A stretch of DNA of 37,566 nucleotides, from NCBI GenBank assembly GCA_027064515.1, contig JAMOPL010000122.1, positions 1 to 37,566 of the forward strand. The letters run 5' to 3'. The notes under the pieces were generated by a model that was given only the letters and a program-made list of their open reading frames with translations, searched no databases and was not told the DNA's origin. The position numbers were made by a program, and so were the translations under genes. Origin of the DNA: Sulfurimonas sp. (GTDB lineage: Bacteria > Campylobacterota > Campylobacteria > Campylobacterales > Sulfurimonadaceae). Below are positions 9,314-18,930 of the stretch, piece by piece. Position 1 is the stretch's first letter; the number at the start of each line of letters is the position of its first letter.

Positions 9314-10123
9314 ATGGATGAAGCTATATTTTTAAACTCGAAAGATGTCTTTTTAGATGTGGTAAAAGCAGAAGACTATATACAGTTAGATAGAGTTTCG
9401 ACAATCTACCAATCGCTAAAGGATTCTATAATGAAACCTTTAAAAATGATACTTTTATATGGTAAACCTGGGACTGGTAAAAGTATGTTTTTAAATAAAA
9501 TACATAATGATTTATCATCATCAATGGAAGTTTATCTGTATTCTACTCCTATTCTCGATGATAGTGAATTTTTTAAAACATTAGCAAATGATTTACTAGG
9601 TGTTAAATATCAAGGTAGCTTAAACTTTACACAGTTTATAAAAATTCTTAATCATAATGAAGCATCTGAAATACCTATTGTTCTTTTAGATGAAGCTCAA
9701 TTGTACTCTACATCTCTGATGGAAAAAATAAGATTACTTTCTGATACTAGAAAAGTGAAGTTTGTTATAACGCTACATAAAACTGAGAAAGAAGATATTA
9801 TTGCTAAGGAACATTTTCAAACAAGAATTTGGGAAACTATTGAACTTAAAAATGCTACAAAAATAGAACAAAAAATATATATACAAAAAAAACTTATGAA
9901 AGCTAATTGTTTTGATAGTGCAAATATGTTTGACTCAAGAATAGTAAATAAAATATATAAAATAACAGATGGTAATTATAGAGATACTAATAAGCTTCTG
10001 TATGCATTATTTGAAATATATGCTTTATATAGAAAGAATGATTCATTTAAAGTGGATTATAATCGTATATCAACTAAAATTATTGAAATGTCAGCTTTAC
10101 ATACAGGATTGATAAATGATTAA
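9314..10123 (+). CDS. ExeA/GspA/MshM-like AAA ATPase (CtsP-like)
   Basis: Walker A LYGKPGTGKSMF, Walker B IPIVLLDEAQ; immediately downstream of secretin. Confidence 0.8.
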   Translation: MDEAIFLNSKDVFLDVVKAEDYIQLDRVSTIYQSLKDSIMKPLKMILLYGKPGTGKSMFLNKIHNDLSSSMEVYLYSTPILDDSEFFKTLANDLLGVKYQGSLNFTQFIKILNHNEASEIPIVLLDEAQLYSTSLMEKIRLLSDTRKVKFVITLHKTEKEDIIAKEHFQTRIWETIELKNATKIEQKIYIQKKLMKANCFDSANMFDSRIVNKIYKITDGNYRDTNKLLYALFEIYALYRKNDSFKVDYNRISTKIIEMSALHTGLIND

Positions 10124-10901
10124 TATTAATGAATTGGAATCTAGATGGATGAAATATAAAGTAAAATCATATATACCACATATATTTGTCTTATTAATTT
10201 CAATTATTTTTGTTATTTTTCTCTTTTTATTTGATTTTTCATCAGATAAAATTGTTGAACCTGAAATTAAAAAAGTTGTAATTAAAAAACAAACAAATAA
10301 AATAATAGAACCATCTATTGAAAAAGAAGAAATAGCAATAAAAAGAGAATCTAAATCAGAAGTTAAAATTAAAGAGTTTAAAAGTGATGAAAAAATTACT
10401 CTTTCACCATCTTTAGATTTTATGGATAAAATGAGTATAGATACTGTGCCTTACTTTAAAGAAAATGAGATAATAGAAGAGGTTTATTTTGAGAATAAAC
10501 CGAAAAAAATAGTTAAGCCAAAAATAAAATCAATTGAACCAATAATTGATGATGCTGAAGTAACTGATAAAAAAACAGTTACTATAACTAGAAGAATTAC
10601 TAAAAGTGATATAGAACATGTTAAAAAAAGATTTGAAAAAAGTAATAATCCAGCATTAAGTCTTTTTATAGCAAAAAAGTATTATGAATCAGGAGATTAT
10701 AATCAAGCATATAATTATTCATTATTAACAAATGAAATCAATAATGATATTGAAGCTAGTTGGACTATATTTGCTAAATCATTAGTTAAGTTAGGGAAAA
10801 AGAAACAAGCAATTTTAATGTTAAAAAAGTATATTAAACATTCACATTCAAGTAGAGCTAAAATACTACACGATGATATTATTTCAGGAAAGATGAGATG
10901 A
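10116..10901 (+). CDS. Single-TM protein with charged linker and C-terminal TPR-like repeats (MshN-like position)
   Basis: TM HIFVLLISIIFVIFLFLFDF; C-terminal NNPALSLFIAKKYYESGDYNQAYNYSLLTNEINNDIEASWTIFAKSLVKLGKKKQAI. Confidence 0.55.
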   Translation: MININELESRWMKYKVKSYIPHIFVLLISIIFVIFLFLFDFSSDKIVEPEIKKVVIKKQTNKIIEPSIEKEEIAIKRESKSEVKIKEFKSDEKITLSPSLDFMDKMSIDTVPYFKENEIIEEVYFENKPKKIVKPKIKSIEPIIDDAEVTDKKTVTITRRITKSDIEHVKKRFEKSNNPALSLFIAKKYYESGDYNQAYNYSLLTNEINNDIEASWTIFAKSLVKLGKKKQAILMLKKYIKHSHSSRAKILHDDIISGKMR

Positions 10902-11440
10902 AAATATTAATACTATTAATTTTAATAACTAATTTGTATTCTGATGTTAAGCAAACAATGTTTAATTTATATCAAAATAAGAAGTATTCAAAAGTTTGTA
11001 ATATAGGATTTAACAATTTTAAAAAAAATAAAAGAGATGAAGAATTTATATCTTTATATGCTTTTTCATGTTTAAATTCTGACTATATTGATAGACTTGC
11101 TGTACCTAGTGCAATGTTGAAATTTTCAAAAGAATCTAGAGCAAATTCTGCTTACTTCGCTGTGATATTAATGCAAAAAAAACTACTTTATCACTCTTTA
11201 ATTGATGATTATAATTTATCAGCACTTAAGTTACCAACTACAGAATATATATTATCTAAAGTATTTGATTTATATTCAAAATTAGGTAAACATAAAAAAA
11301 GATCATTTTATTTATTTGAAGATCCTAATGATAAAAAACTTAGATATAAATTGTATCTTGTTGAATCTAATAAAGTTAAAAAAATGGTAATAGAAGAATC
11401 TTATAATGATGTTAGTATAAAAAAACATATATTTTGGTAA
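10898..11440 (+). CDS. Small exported helical protein of unknown function in the secretion/pilus operon
   Basis: Signal peptide MKILILLILITNLYS; start overlaps upstream stop (ATGA) and precedes gspE; no recognised domain. Confidence 0.55.
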   Translation: MKILILLILITNLYSDVKQTMFNLYQNKKYSKVCNIGFNNFKKNKRDEEFISLYAFSCLNSDYIDRLAVPSAMLKFSKESRANSAYFAVILMQKKLLYHSLIDDYNLSALKLPTTEYILSKVFDLYSKLGKHKKRSFYLFEDPNDKKLRYKLYLVESNKVKKMVIEESYNDVSIKKHIFW

Positions 11441-11450
11441 GGACATAATA

Positions 11451-13187
11451 ATGGATAGAATAACTGAAGATCTACTTTCAAATGGCTCTATTATGCAAAG
11501 GCAAGTTGATAGACTCCTTACACAGGGGATAAGTGAGGATTTGATATTACGAGATATTACATTATCTGGTTTTATGACGATGGATAGGCTCGTTAGATTT
11601 ATTGTTGAAAAAATAAGAACAGGTGTTTATGAATTATCGATAATAGATAATTATGATTATATAGAAGAAAGAATTATATTAACAAAATTGGCTGAAGTTC
11701 TTGATCTTTCATTTATTGATTTAGATTCAATCGATATGGATTATCGTTTAACAAGTAGAGTTCCACTAGCACAACTTACTAGATATACTGCTTTACCTTT
11801 ATCTGAAGATGATATGAGTATTACTATAGCTTTTTGTGATCCATTAGATATAGAGGCGCAAGAAGCAATCCAAAGACTTTTTCCAAGAAAAATTATAAAA
11901 ATAGCATTATCAACTAAAAAACAAATATCTTCATATTTATTTAAAGTAGAGATGAAAGATAGTGTAAAAGATTTAACTAAAAAAATTAGAGATGAATTAA
12001 ATTCAATTAGTTCAATAGAAGATCAACAAGAAGCCTCATCTATTTTACTTCTTATAGATGTTATTTTAAAAACTTGTATTAATGGTAGAGCAAGTGATGT
12101 ACATATTGAACCAACAGAAAAAAACTGTGTTGTGCGTGCAAGGGTTGATGGTAAACTTGCTGAGATGTTTATCTTTGAAAAATCTATTTTCCCACCATTA
12201 TCTTCAAGATTAAAATTACTTTCTAATTTAGATATAGCAGAACGACGGAAACCTCAAGATGGTCGTTTTTCAACTTTAGTAGGTCCGAGAGAGTATGACT
12301 TTCGTATCTCTACTCTTCCAACAATGGATGGCGAATCTATTGTTATGAGGGTTTTAGACAAACAAAAAGCACTTGTAAAACTTGAAGATGCAGGTATGGA
12401 TAGAGAGAGTTATGAAAAACTTTTAAAAGGTTTAGAAAATCCTTATGGACTTATTCTTGTTACTGGTCCAACAGGTAGTGGTAAAACAACAACACTTTAT
12501 GGTGCATTAAATGAACTACGGAATATAGAAGATAAAGTTATTACTGTTGAAGATCCAGTTGAGTATAGAATGAATCTTATTCAGCAAGTTCAAGTTAATG
12601 CCAAAGTAGGTCTTAGTTTTGCAGATGCACTTAGATCAATTCTAAGACAAGATCCAGATAAAATTATGATTGGTGAAATTCGTGATTTTGAAACATTAGA
12701 GATAGCTATTAAAGCAGCCCTTACAGGTCATATGGTTATATCTACTTTACATACCAATGATGCAATAAGTGCTATCCCTCGTATGGTTGATATGGGAATC
12801 GCTCATTATCTTGTTAGTGGTGCATTAGTTGCAATTCAAGCACAAAGGCTAATTAGAAAAGTATGTAATAGTTGTAAAACAATAACAAAACTACCAGCGA
12901 CTATGTTAGAAGAAGTTAAAGATTTAATACCTGCTAATGCAAAATTTTATGCTGGTACTGGTTGTAAAGAGTGTAATGATAGTGGATATATGGGAAGAGA
13001 GATGATATGTGAGGTTTTAACTATTACAGATGATCTTGGTTCTTTAATTACTAAGGGTGCTTCAAAAGAAGAGATGCTTATTCAGGCTAAAAAAGATGGG
13101 TTTCATAATATATTTGAAAATGGTATACAAAAAGCTTTAGATGGAGTTACTACATTAGAAGAAGTTTTAAAGGCGGCTAAAGGATGA
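11451..13187 (+). CDS. GspE/PilB-type secretion ATPase (CtsE-like)
   Basis: LVTGPTGSGKTTTLYGAL, ASDVHIEP, LRSILRQDPDKIMIGEIRDFETLEIAIKAALTGHMVISTLHTNDA, tetracysteine CNSC...CKEC. Confidence 0.96.
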   Translation: MDRITEDLLSNGSIMQRQVDRLLTQGISEDLILRDITLSGFMTMDRLVRFIVEKIRTGVYELSIIDNYDYIEERIILTKLAEVLDLSFIDLDSIDMDYRLTSRVPLAQLTRYTALPLSEDDMSITIAFCDPLDIEAQEAIQRLFPRKIIKIALSTKKQISSYLFKVEMKDSVKDLTKKIRDELNSISSIEDQQEASSILLLIDVILKTCINGRASDVHIEPTEKNCVVRARVDGKLAEMFIFEKSIFPPLSSRLKLLSNLDIAERRKPQDGRFSTLVGPREYDFRISTLPTMDGESIVMRVLDKQKALVKLEDAGMDRESYEKLLKGLENPYGLILVTGPTGSGKTTTLYGALNELRNIEDKVITVEDPVEYRMNLIQQVQVNAKVGLSFADALRSILRQDPDKIMIGEIRDFETLEIAIKAALTGHMVISTLHTNDAISAIPRMVDMGIAHYLVSGALVAIQAQRLIRKVCNSCKTITKLPATMLEEVKDLIPANAKFYAGTGCKECNDSGYMGREMICEVLTITDDLGSLITKGASKEEMLIQAKKDGFHNIFENGIQKALDGVTTLEEVLKAAKG

Positions 13188-14425
13188 ATTATTATATCGC
13201 TGTTGTGATGAATAAGGGTAAAAAAGTGAATATACCTTTTTATGCTGAGGACTTAGTTAAAGCTAAAAAACATGCTAAGGCTAAATTTAAAGGTATAATC
13301 ATAAAGGTTACAGAGGGAAGTGAGCCACTTGATGCTAGATTTAGTAGATTTAAAAAAGATTTATTAAAAAATATTCAAAAGAAAAAAATTAAACAAGATA
13401 ATTTAATTGCGGCTATTAGACAGTTAGCTGTAATGACAAATGCCTCAATATCTATTTATGATTCATTAAAGGAGATATCAGAAGCCTCGGATGAACCAGC
13501 TTTAATAAAAGTGTTCGGAAAATTAGCTGATGATATAAATTCAGGTCATTCACTATCAGCATCTATGGAACAGTTTCGATTTGAATTAGGTAATCTTACT
13601 ATTGCTATGGTGCAACTTGGTGAGAAGACAGGTAATTTAGATGATTCTTTATATGCACTAGCTGATATGCTTGAAGAGATTCGTTCCAATTTTTTAAAAT
13701 TTAAAAAAGCAATGGCATATCCTAGAAATGTAATGATAGCAATGGCAGTAGCATTTACTCTTTTAATCTCTTATGTTGTTCCTCAGTTTAAATCTATATT
13801 TGAAGCATTACATGCAGAACTACCAGCACCAACTAAAATATTATTATTTTTAGAAAAAGCTTTTAATGAGTATGGTGCTTTTGTTCTAGCTGGAATATTT
13901 ATATCTTTTTTTACATTTAAGTATCTTATTAATAATTACATACATATCAGATATAAATGGCATGAATTTTTACTTAGAACTTACTTAATAAAAAATGTAA
14001 TTAAATTTTCAACTCTTAGTAGATTTACCCTTGTTTTTTCTGAACTTATTCGTGCTGGTATCCCTATTGTTGAAGCTTTAGAAACATCTACTGATATGAT
14101 TGATAATCTTCCATTAAAAGATAAACTTTATTCAGTAATTAAAACAGTAGAAAAAGGTGGTACTTTAAATACTGGACTTAAGGAGACAGAACTTTTTGAA
14201 AATATGATTATTCAAATGATTACAGCTGGTGAAGATAGTGGTACATTAGATGCAATGATTGAAAAAGTTGCTGAGTATTATAAAATGAGATTTGATGCTA
14301 TTATTGATGGTTTATCTGAAGCAATAGAACCTATAATGTTGTTTTTTATGACAGGGATGATTCTATTACTTGCTCTTGGTATTTTCTTACCGATGTGGGA
14401 TATGGGAAGTGCAGTTAAAAATTAG
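13184..14425 (+). CDS. GspF/PilC-type inner-membrane platform protein (CtsF-like)
   Basis: T2SSF features: FRFELGNLTIAMVQLGEKTGNLDDSL, repeated second half MIIQMITAGEDSGTLDAMIEKVAEYY, TM helices; overlaps gspE stop. Confidence 0.94.
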   Translation: MNYYIAVVMNKGKKVNIPFYAEDLVKAKKHAKAKFKGIIIKVTEGSEPLDARFSRFKKDLLKNIQKKKIKQDNLIAAIRQLAVMTNASISIYDSLKEISEASDEPALIKVFGKLADDINSGHSLSASMEQFRFELGNLTIAMVQLGEKTGNLDDSLYALADMLEEIRSNFLKFKKAMAYPRNVMIAMAVAFTLLISYVVPQFKSIFEALHAELPAPTKILLFLEKAFNEYGAFVLAGIFISFFTFKYLINNYIHIRYKWHEFLLRTYLIKNVIKFSTLSRFTLVFSELIRAGIPIVEALETSTDMIDNLPLKDKLYSVIKTVEKGGTLNTGLKETELFENMIIQMITAGEDSGTLDAMIEKVAEYYKMRFDAIIDGLSEAIEPIMLFFMTGMILLLALGIFLPMWDMGSAVKN

Positions 14426-14431
14426 AAATTT

Positions 14432-14460
14432 TAATCTATCTCAAATAAGGAGATAGATTA
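14432..14460. terminator. Bidirectional intrinsic terminator between gspF-like and yigZ-like genes
   Basis: Perfect 11-bp inverted repeat TAATCTATCTC / GAGATAGATTA, 7-nt loop AAATAAG, T-rich flanks. Confidence 0.75.
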
Positions 14461-14466
14461 GTCTCA

Positions 14467-15039
14467 TTATTTTACTTTTAAGATTCTTTCAAACTTTGTT
14501 AGAAATTTATCAATATTTTCTTGTGAAGCTTCTATCTTATAAACTAATTTTATATCAAAAAGTTTATTTATTATATTTATATTTAATAAATCACATTCAT
14601 ACTCTATTTTTCTAAGATTTGAATATTCAAAAGAGATTTCTTTTGTAATTTGAATTTCATATTTTTTTAATATAGCAGATTCTAAAACTAGATTAACAGC
14701 ATCACTATATGCACGAACTAATCCACCAGTTCCAAGTTTTGTCCCACCGAAATATCTAACAATTACAACTGCACAATTAATCATATCTGCACCTTGTAAT
14801 ACAAATAATGATGGTTTACCAGAAGTTCCATTTGGCTCTCCATCATCACTAGAATGTTCTACTATCTGTTTATATTCATTTAGGTATCTATATGCTGTAA
14901 CAAAATGTCTAGCTTTGGGATGAGAATTTTTTAGTTCTTGGAGGGTTGAATTGTATAGTGAGTAGGGGACAAGATGAGCTATAAATTTAGATTGTTTAAT
15001 CTCTAATAAATTAGAGAATGATTTATCTATATATCTCAT
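14467..15039 (-). CDS. YigZ/IMPACT family protein (UPF0029)
   Basis: HPKARHFVTAYRY...EHSSDDGEPNGTSGKPSLFVLQGADMINCAVVIVRYFGGTKLGTGGLVRAYSDAV is diagnostic of the family. Confidence 0.94.
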   Translation of the reverse strand: MRYIDKSFSNLLEIKQSKFIAHLVPYSLYNSTLQELKNSHPKARHFVTAYRYLNEYKQIVEHSSDDGEPNGTSGKPSLFVLQGADMINCAVVIVRYFGGTKLGTGGLVRAYSDAVNLVLESAILKKYEIQITKEISFEYSNLRKIEYECDLLNINIINKLFDIKLVYKIEASQENIDKFLTKFERILKVK

Positions 15040-15068
15040 CTATATCCTAGTTTTAATTATTTTTTATA

Positions 15069-15779
15069 TTATGATAAATTTGTGTAAACTTTTTGCACAT
15101 CTTCATCATTTTCTAATTTTTCTAGTATTTTATCTATATCTTCTTGTTGTTCCTCAGAGATAGTTATTGGTGTATTTGCTAATCTTTCTAAATGTGCTTT
15201 AGTTATCTCAATTTTCATATTTTCAAGTGCTTCATTTAGTGTGCCAAAACTAGTGTAATCACCTGTAACTATTACAGCACCATCTTCCTCTTCTATCTCT
15301 TCTAAACCAGCATCAATTAGTTCTAGTTCTAACTCTTCAATATCCATGTTATCTTGTAAATTAAACTCTATTAATGCTTTTCTGTTAAACATAAATTCTA
15401 GTGAACCATTTGTAAGAAGTTCTCCACCATGTTTAGTAAGAATATTTTTAACATTAGCAACAGTTCTCGTGTTGTTATCGGTAGCACACTCTATAAATAT
15501 AAGCACACCATGGGGAGCTTTACCTTCAAAGTTTACTTCTGACATACTAGCAGTATCTTTTGCAGAAGCTCGTTTTATAGCTGCATCGATATTATCCTTT
15601 GGCATATTTTCAGCTTTAGCATTTAAAATAGCTGTACGAAGTTTAGAGTTCATATCAGGATCACTACTTCCCTCTTTTGCTGCCATAGTAATTATCTTAC
15701 CTAATTTTGGGAATAGCTTCGACATTGCTCCCCATCTTTTTAATTTTGATGCTTTTCTGTATTCAAATGCTCTACCCAT
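15069..15779 (-). CDS. YebC/PmpR family protein
   Basis: [71 protein letters not shown]. Confidence 0.96.
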   Translation of the reverse strand: MGRAFEYRKASKLKRWGAMSKLFPKLGKIITMAAKEGSSDPDMNSKLRTAILNAKAENMPKDNIDAAIKRASAKDTASMSEVNFEGKAPHGVLIFIECATDNNTRTVANVKNILTKHGGELLTNGSLEFMFNRKALIEFNLQDNMDIEELELELIDAGLEEIEEEDGAVIVTGDYTSFGTLNEALENMKIEITKAHLERLANTPITISEEQQEDIDKILEKLENDEDVQKVYTNLS

Positions 15780-15829
15780 AAAACTATTCCTTTAATTATT
15801 TATTTGAAATTATACCTATATAATATTTA

Positions 15830-16177
15830 TTAACTATTTTGTGTGATGCACAATGCACCTTTTTCACTATAATCAACACTAATTTTAGAGATTTCATCAT
15901 CTTGAACTAGATTAAATCTAAGTTCCATTGTTGTTAATTCACTATTGTTGAGTAACTCTATTTTATAATTACTTAGTGTTTCACTCATTTTATCTACAAT
16001 TTTAGAACTAAGTTTTAGCCAATGTCTTTTATACATATCTTCATCATCTTGATATAATCCACTTTCATCATAATCAAGCTCTTTTGCATTAATCGCTACT
16101 AAATTTAGTTTATCAAATAATATTTGCGAACTGATAAAACAATCCTTGAGTTGATTGTAATCCTCTTCAATCATCAT
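15830..16177 (-). CDS. Hypothetical protein, 115 aa
   Basis: Intact ORF with two potential starts, fits the gap between yebC-like gene and the Bat operon; no recognised domain. Confidence 0.5.
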   Translation of the reverse strand: MMIEEDYNQLKDCFISSQILFDKLNLVAINAKELDYDESGLYQDDEDMYKRHWLKLSSKIVDKMSETLSNYKIELLNNSELTTMELRFNLVQDDEISKISVDYSEKGALCITQNS

Positions 16178-16205
16178 TTTAAAATCCTTTTTTAAATTCT
16201 AAGGG

Positions 16206-16211
16206 TATAAT
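16206..16211 (+). promoter_or_regulatory. Candidate -10 element (TATAAT) upstream of the Bat operon
   Basis: AAGGGTATAATAGCATAAG lies 46 nt upstream of the ATG at 16258 in the divergent gap. Confidence 0.45.
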
Positions 16212-16257
16212 AGCATAAGTATTGTTCTAAATATAATAATTAAGTTAAGAGGTTTAT

Positions 16258-16737
16258 ATGAATCTTAGTTTCAGGCTAAAACGATTTTTTTTTAATGCTT
16301 TTCGTGAAATATTTATCCATCACCATAGTTCTTTAGAGTTTAGGGCTAAATTGTTTGCATTGGTTTTATCGGCTAAAGATAAAGCGACTGTAAATGATTA
16401 TATTATTGTAAGAAAAATAGCTATGGATATTTATGAGAATGATGAAGAGAGGGCAAATCTTTTGATGGTTTCAACTAAAGAGATTAGAAAAAAAATAGAA
16501 GATGATAATAAAGATGTATCTGAAATACTAATACACAGTATACAGAAACAATTGAAAATTGTGCCAAGATATGCAACAAAAATAGAGATAGAAAAACTTA
16601 AAGATTTATTAGCAGAGTTTAATGATAAAGATACAATTTCATATCAAGAAAATATTTTAGAATTTTTACAAACTATTAAAGAGGAGACAATGTTAAATAA
16701 ACGCTCTTTACATTCTATTAACAACAAAAATATATAA
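16258..16737 (+). CDS. Hypothetical helical protein at the head of the Bat operon, possibly TerB-like
   Basis: 159 aa; FRAKLFALVLSAKDKATVNDYIIVRKIAMDIYENDEERANLLM vaguely resembles TerB-like helical repeats. Position is where moxR often sits. Confidence 0.5.
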   Translation: MNLSFRLKRFFFNAFREIFIHHHSSLEFRAKLFALVLSAKDKATVNDYIIVRKIAMDIYENDEERANLLMVSTKEIRKKIEDDNKDVSEILIHSIQKQLKIVPRYATKIEIEKLKDLLAEFNDKDTISYQENILEFLQTIKEETMLNKRSLHSINNKNI

Positions 16738-16767
16738 TTATGCTAATTAAATAAAATAGAGAGTTAA

Positions 16768-17598
16768 ATGGGTAAATTACAAAAAATTTTAGTTAGAGCA
16801 AGACGACAAGTTTTTAGTGAAATGGTTGGTAATAACCCTTCAGTATTTCAAGGGGAGGGTTACGATTTTATAGAACTTCGAGAGTATATGCCAGGTGATG
16901 ATATTCGACATATTGATTGGAATATTACAGCTAAGATGCAAGTTCCATATATAAAAGTTTTTCGTGAAGAGAGGGAGTTGAGTGTAGTCGCTGTTAGTAT
17001 ACTTAACGGAAGTGTGCATTTTGGTTCAAAAAAATTTAAACAAGAGACTATTGCTGAGATAATTGCTCACTTAGGATTCTCAACTATTAAAAATGGGGAT
17101 TTATTAAGTTCTTATATTTTTACTGATTCTATGGTTTCAAATATTAGACCTAGTAAAAGAGTTCCACAAGTTCAAAAAATAGCTAAAGAAGTTTTAGATT
17201 TTGATTCTATAAATCAAAAAGTAAATTTTAAAATAATTGCCGACACTTTATATAGTAGAGTTAAAAGAAAGTCATTGATTATAATTGTTGGTGATTTTTT
17301 TGAGATTCCAGATTTTAAACTTTTGTCTAAAAAGCATGAAGTTATAGCTATTATAGTAAGGGATAAATTTGAAGAGAAACCACCTAAAATGGGTTTTTCA
17401 TCTTTACTAGATCCAGAAAATTTAATGCTTGTAGAGGGTGATTTTAATGATTCTACTATTAAACAATATACAAAAAAAGTGAAAGAATATGATTCTAAAT
17501 TATATGAAACATTTAGAAAACATAAAATCAGATTTACCAAAATATATACAGATTCTAATATTGCAATTGAACTTCGCAGATTGTTTGAAGGTAAATAA
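16768..17598 (+). CDS. DUF58 domain protein
   Basis: YDFIELREYMPGDDIRHIDWNITAKMQVPYIKVFREERELSV matches DUF58 signature. Confidence 0.95.
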   Translation: MGKLQKILVRARRQVFSEMVGNNPSVFQGEGYDFIELREYMPGDDIRHIDWNITAKMQVPYIKVFREERELSVVAVSILNGSVHFGSKKFKQETIAEIIAHLGFSTIKNGDLLSSYIFTDSMVSNIRPSKRVPQVQKIAKEVLDFDSINQKVNFKIIADTLYSRVKRKSLIIIVGDFFEIPDFKLLSKKHEVIAIIVRDKFEEKPPKMGFSSLLDPENLMLVEGDFNDSTIKQYTKKVKEYDSKLYETFRKHKIRFTKIYTDSNIAIELRRLFEGK

Positions 17599-18011
17599 TG
17601 CAAGATTCTAAAATACAATATCCAGCAATTGAACTTAATGATATAAAGCCATTATTGGAGATTGATGACTACTCTTTATATTATTTTTTAGGCTTATTAG
17701 GTTTATGTATCATTCTAATATCAGGAATCTTATTTTTATTGTATAAATGGTATATAAATAGAAATATATTTAATATTAGAGTTGAACATTACAAGTGTCT
17801 TAAAGAGATTGATTTTAGTAATTCTAAAGATAGTGCATATGCAGTTACTTTTTATGGTGCAACTTTTAAAGATGATAGCCAAAGACATAAAGAGATGTTT
17901 GATAATATAAGTCATAGACTGGAATCTTATAAATATAAAAAAAATGTACCAGAGTTAGATAAAGAAACATTATCTTATATTGAACTCTACAAGGAGATGA
18001 TTGATGTTTGA
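17598..18011 (+). CDS. Small single-TM protein of the Bat operon (DUF4381-like position)
   Basis: TM YYFLGLLGLCIILISGILFLLYKWYI; overlaps DUF58 stop and BatA start. Confidence 0.6.
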   Translation: MQDSKIQYPAIELNDIKPLLEIDDYSLYYFLGLLGLCIILISGILFLLYKWYINRNIFNIRVEHYKCLKEIDFSNSKDSAYAVTFYGATFKDDSQRHKEMFDNISHRLESYKYKKNVPELDKETLSYIELYKEMIDV

Positions 18012-18930
18012 TGGTTTATATTTTGAATATTCACTATTTTCTTTGTTAATAGTTCCATTTATAGTGTGTGATTATTTTTGTAAGATGAGATTACCATCGA
18101 TCTATTTTCCACATACACAACAATTTATGAAGCAATCAGTTTCATCGTCAAAATCATTATTTATTTTAAAATGGCTTGTTGTTATAATGATGATTCTAGC
18201 CTTAATGTCTCCTGTAAAAGATGAGCCATATGAACTAGATCCAAAAGATGGTTATGAGATAGTTTTGATTGTAGATGCATCTAACTCTATGAGAGAAAAA
18301 GGTTTTGATACTAATAATAGAGAATTAAATAGGTTTGATGTTGTAAAAAATATTGTCAGTGATTTTATAATGGAGAGAAAAAATGATAATCTTGGATTAG
18401 TTGTTTTTGGAGAATTTTCATTTATAGCTTCCCCACTAACTTATGATGAACATATTTTAGAGCGAATAGTATCTCAGCTTCGTATAGGTATGGCTGGAAA
18501 GTATACTGCACTTTATGAATCTTTAGCTCAGGGTGTAAATCTTCTAAAGATGTCAGATTCTAAAACAAAAATAGCCATTCTTTTAACAGATGGTCACTCT
18601 TCACCACAAATAGATAATATACCACTTGATGTAGCTATCGATATGGCAAAAAAAGAAAATATAAAGGTGTATACAATAGGAATTGGTCATAGAGGTGAAT
18701 ATAATGAAAAAGTATTAAAAAAGATAGCTAATGATACTGGTGCTTATGCTTTTGGAGCTTCAAGTGCAACACAGTTAGAAGAGATATACAGTAAAATAGA
18801 TCAATTAGAAAAATCAAAGATTGAAAATGAAACATTTTCATATACAAAATATTATTATTTTTATCCACTTTTTTTATCTTTTTTATCATTAATTTTATAT
18901 GTTTATTTTAGAAATAAAAGAGGAAGTTGA
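18004..18930 (+). CDS. BatA-like von Willebrand factor A membrane protein
   Basis: Start at ATG 18004 rather than TTG 18001; MIDAS motif IVLIVDASNSM; TMs at both ends. Confidence 0.88.
   Translation: MFDGLYFEYSLFSLLIVPFIVCDYFCKMRLPSIYFPHTQQFMKQSVSSSKSLFILKWLVVIMMILALMSPVKDEPYELDPKDGYEIVLIVDASNSMREKGFDTNNRELNRFDVVKNIVSDFIMERKNDNLGLVVFGEFSFIASPLTYDEHILERIVSQLRIGMAGKYTALYESLAQGVNLLKMSDSKTKIAILLTDGHSSPQIDNIPLDVAIDMAKKENIKVYTIGIGHRGEYNEKVLKKIANDTGAYAFGASSATQLEEIYSKIDQLEKSKIENETFSYTKYYYFYPLFLSFLSLILYVYFRNKRGS

Noticed and set aside
15346-15795. 149-aa plus-strand ORF opposite yebC-like gene
   Set aside because: Shadow of a clear YebC family coding sequence, no domain.
17214-17618. 134-aa antisense ORF in the DUF58 gene
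   Set aside because: Overlaps a conserved gene; no domain or start context.
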